Shown one piece after another: positions 6,076 through 6,107 of a DNA stretch of 6,107 nucleotides. Position 1 is the stretch's first letter; the number at the start of each line of letters is the position of its first letter. The translations under genes and the position numbers were made by a program. The notes beneath the pieces are model-generated. The model had not been told where the DNA came from, made no database searches, and was given only the letters and a program-made list of their open reading frames with translations. This DNA comes from SZUA-430 sp036840015. GTDB taxonomy: Bacteria; Pseudomonadota; Alphaproteobacteria; Micropepsales; Micropepsaceae. The DNA lies in NCBI GenBank assembly GCA_036840015.1, contig DAISVV010000198.1:1-6107 (forward strand), given 5' to 3'.

Positions 6076-6090
6076 GGTGTATCAATTGAT
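6076..6090. promoter_or_regulatory. Operator-like palindrome upstream of the methyltransferase gene
   Basis: GGTGTATCAATTGAT (6076-6090) contains the perfect 10-bp palindrome ATCAATTGAT (6081-6090). It lies 36 bp upstream of the methyltransferase start. On the minus strand it includes TTGATA (6084-6079), a 5-of-6 match to a -35 box, though I see no good -10 at standard spacing. It matches the element before the MFS gene at 12 of 15 positions. Nothing else is recognisable between 6041 and 6107 apart from the ribosome site. Confidence 0.4.
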
Positions 6091-6107
6091 GAAAAGATCA
6101 GGGGGGC

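Noticed and set aside
6041..6085. 15-residue extension of the methyltransferase from a TTG at 6085
   Set aside because: The TTG lies inside the palindrome, while ATG 6040 has a strong AAGGAG at ideal spacing.

Overview
The window is compact, GC-rich bacterial DNA holding seven protein-coding genes on both strands. I see no RNA gene, mobile element or CRISPR array. The base composition, codon use and gene types (a monocarboxylate-type MFS carrier, a zinc-free MDR reductase, VOC and DUF1330 proteins) suggest an alphaproteobacterium, most likely a sphingomonad such as Novosphingobium or Sphingobium. This placement comes from gene style and composition; nothing in the window fixes it.

Layout. 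(1) 1-94 is a promoter region, followed by a plus-strand MFS transporter (95-1333). (2) Five bases further on lies the end of a minus-strand pair, a two-module VOC protein (3230-2337) followed by an NADPH-type MDR oxidoreductase (2340-1339). (3) A 76-bp divergent promoter region (3231-3306) contains a perfect 24-bp inverted repeat. (4) From it a plus-strand pair runs the other way: a DUF1330 protein (3307-3603) and a secreted protein with a LolA/LolB-like look (3600-4379). (5) Convergent to that, with an 18-bp gap, is a minus-strand pair transcribed from the right edge: a class I SAM-dependent methyltransferase with a long N-terminal extension (6040-4760) and a small coiled-coil protein (4763-4398).

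Each of the three gene pairs is joined by a 4-base stop/start overlap (TTGA, ATGA, ATGA), so the window reads as one single gene plus three translationally coupled two-gene units. The three promoter-bearing regions each carry a related AT-rich TATCA element (21-35, 3253-3276, 6076-6090). The first and last agree at 12 of 15 positions. This suggests, without proving it, that a regulator encoded elsewhere controls several of these units.

The MFS carrier, the VOC protein and the reductase would fit uptake and reductive handling of a small organic acid or an unsaturated carbonyl compound. The substrate cannot be read from the sequence. The methyltransferase/coiled-coil pair and the DUF1330/secreted-protein pair are the least understood parts.
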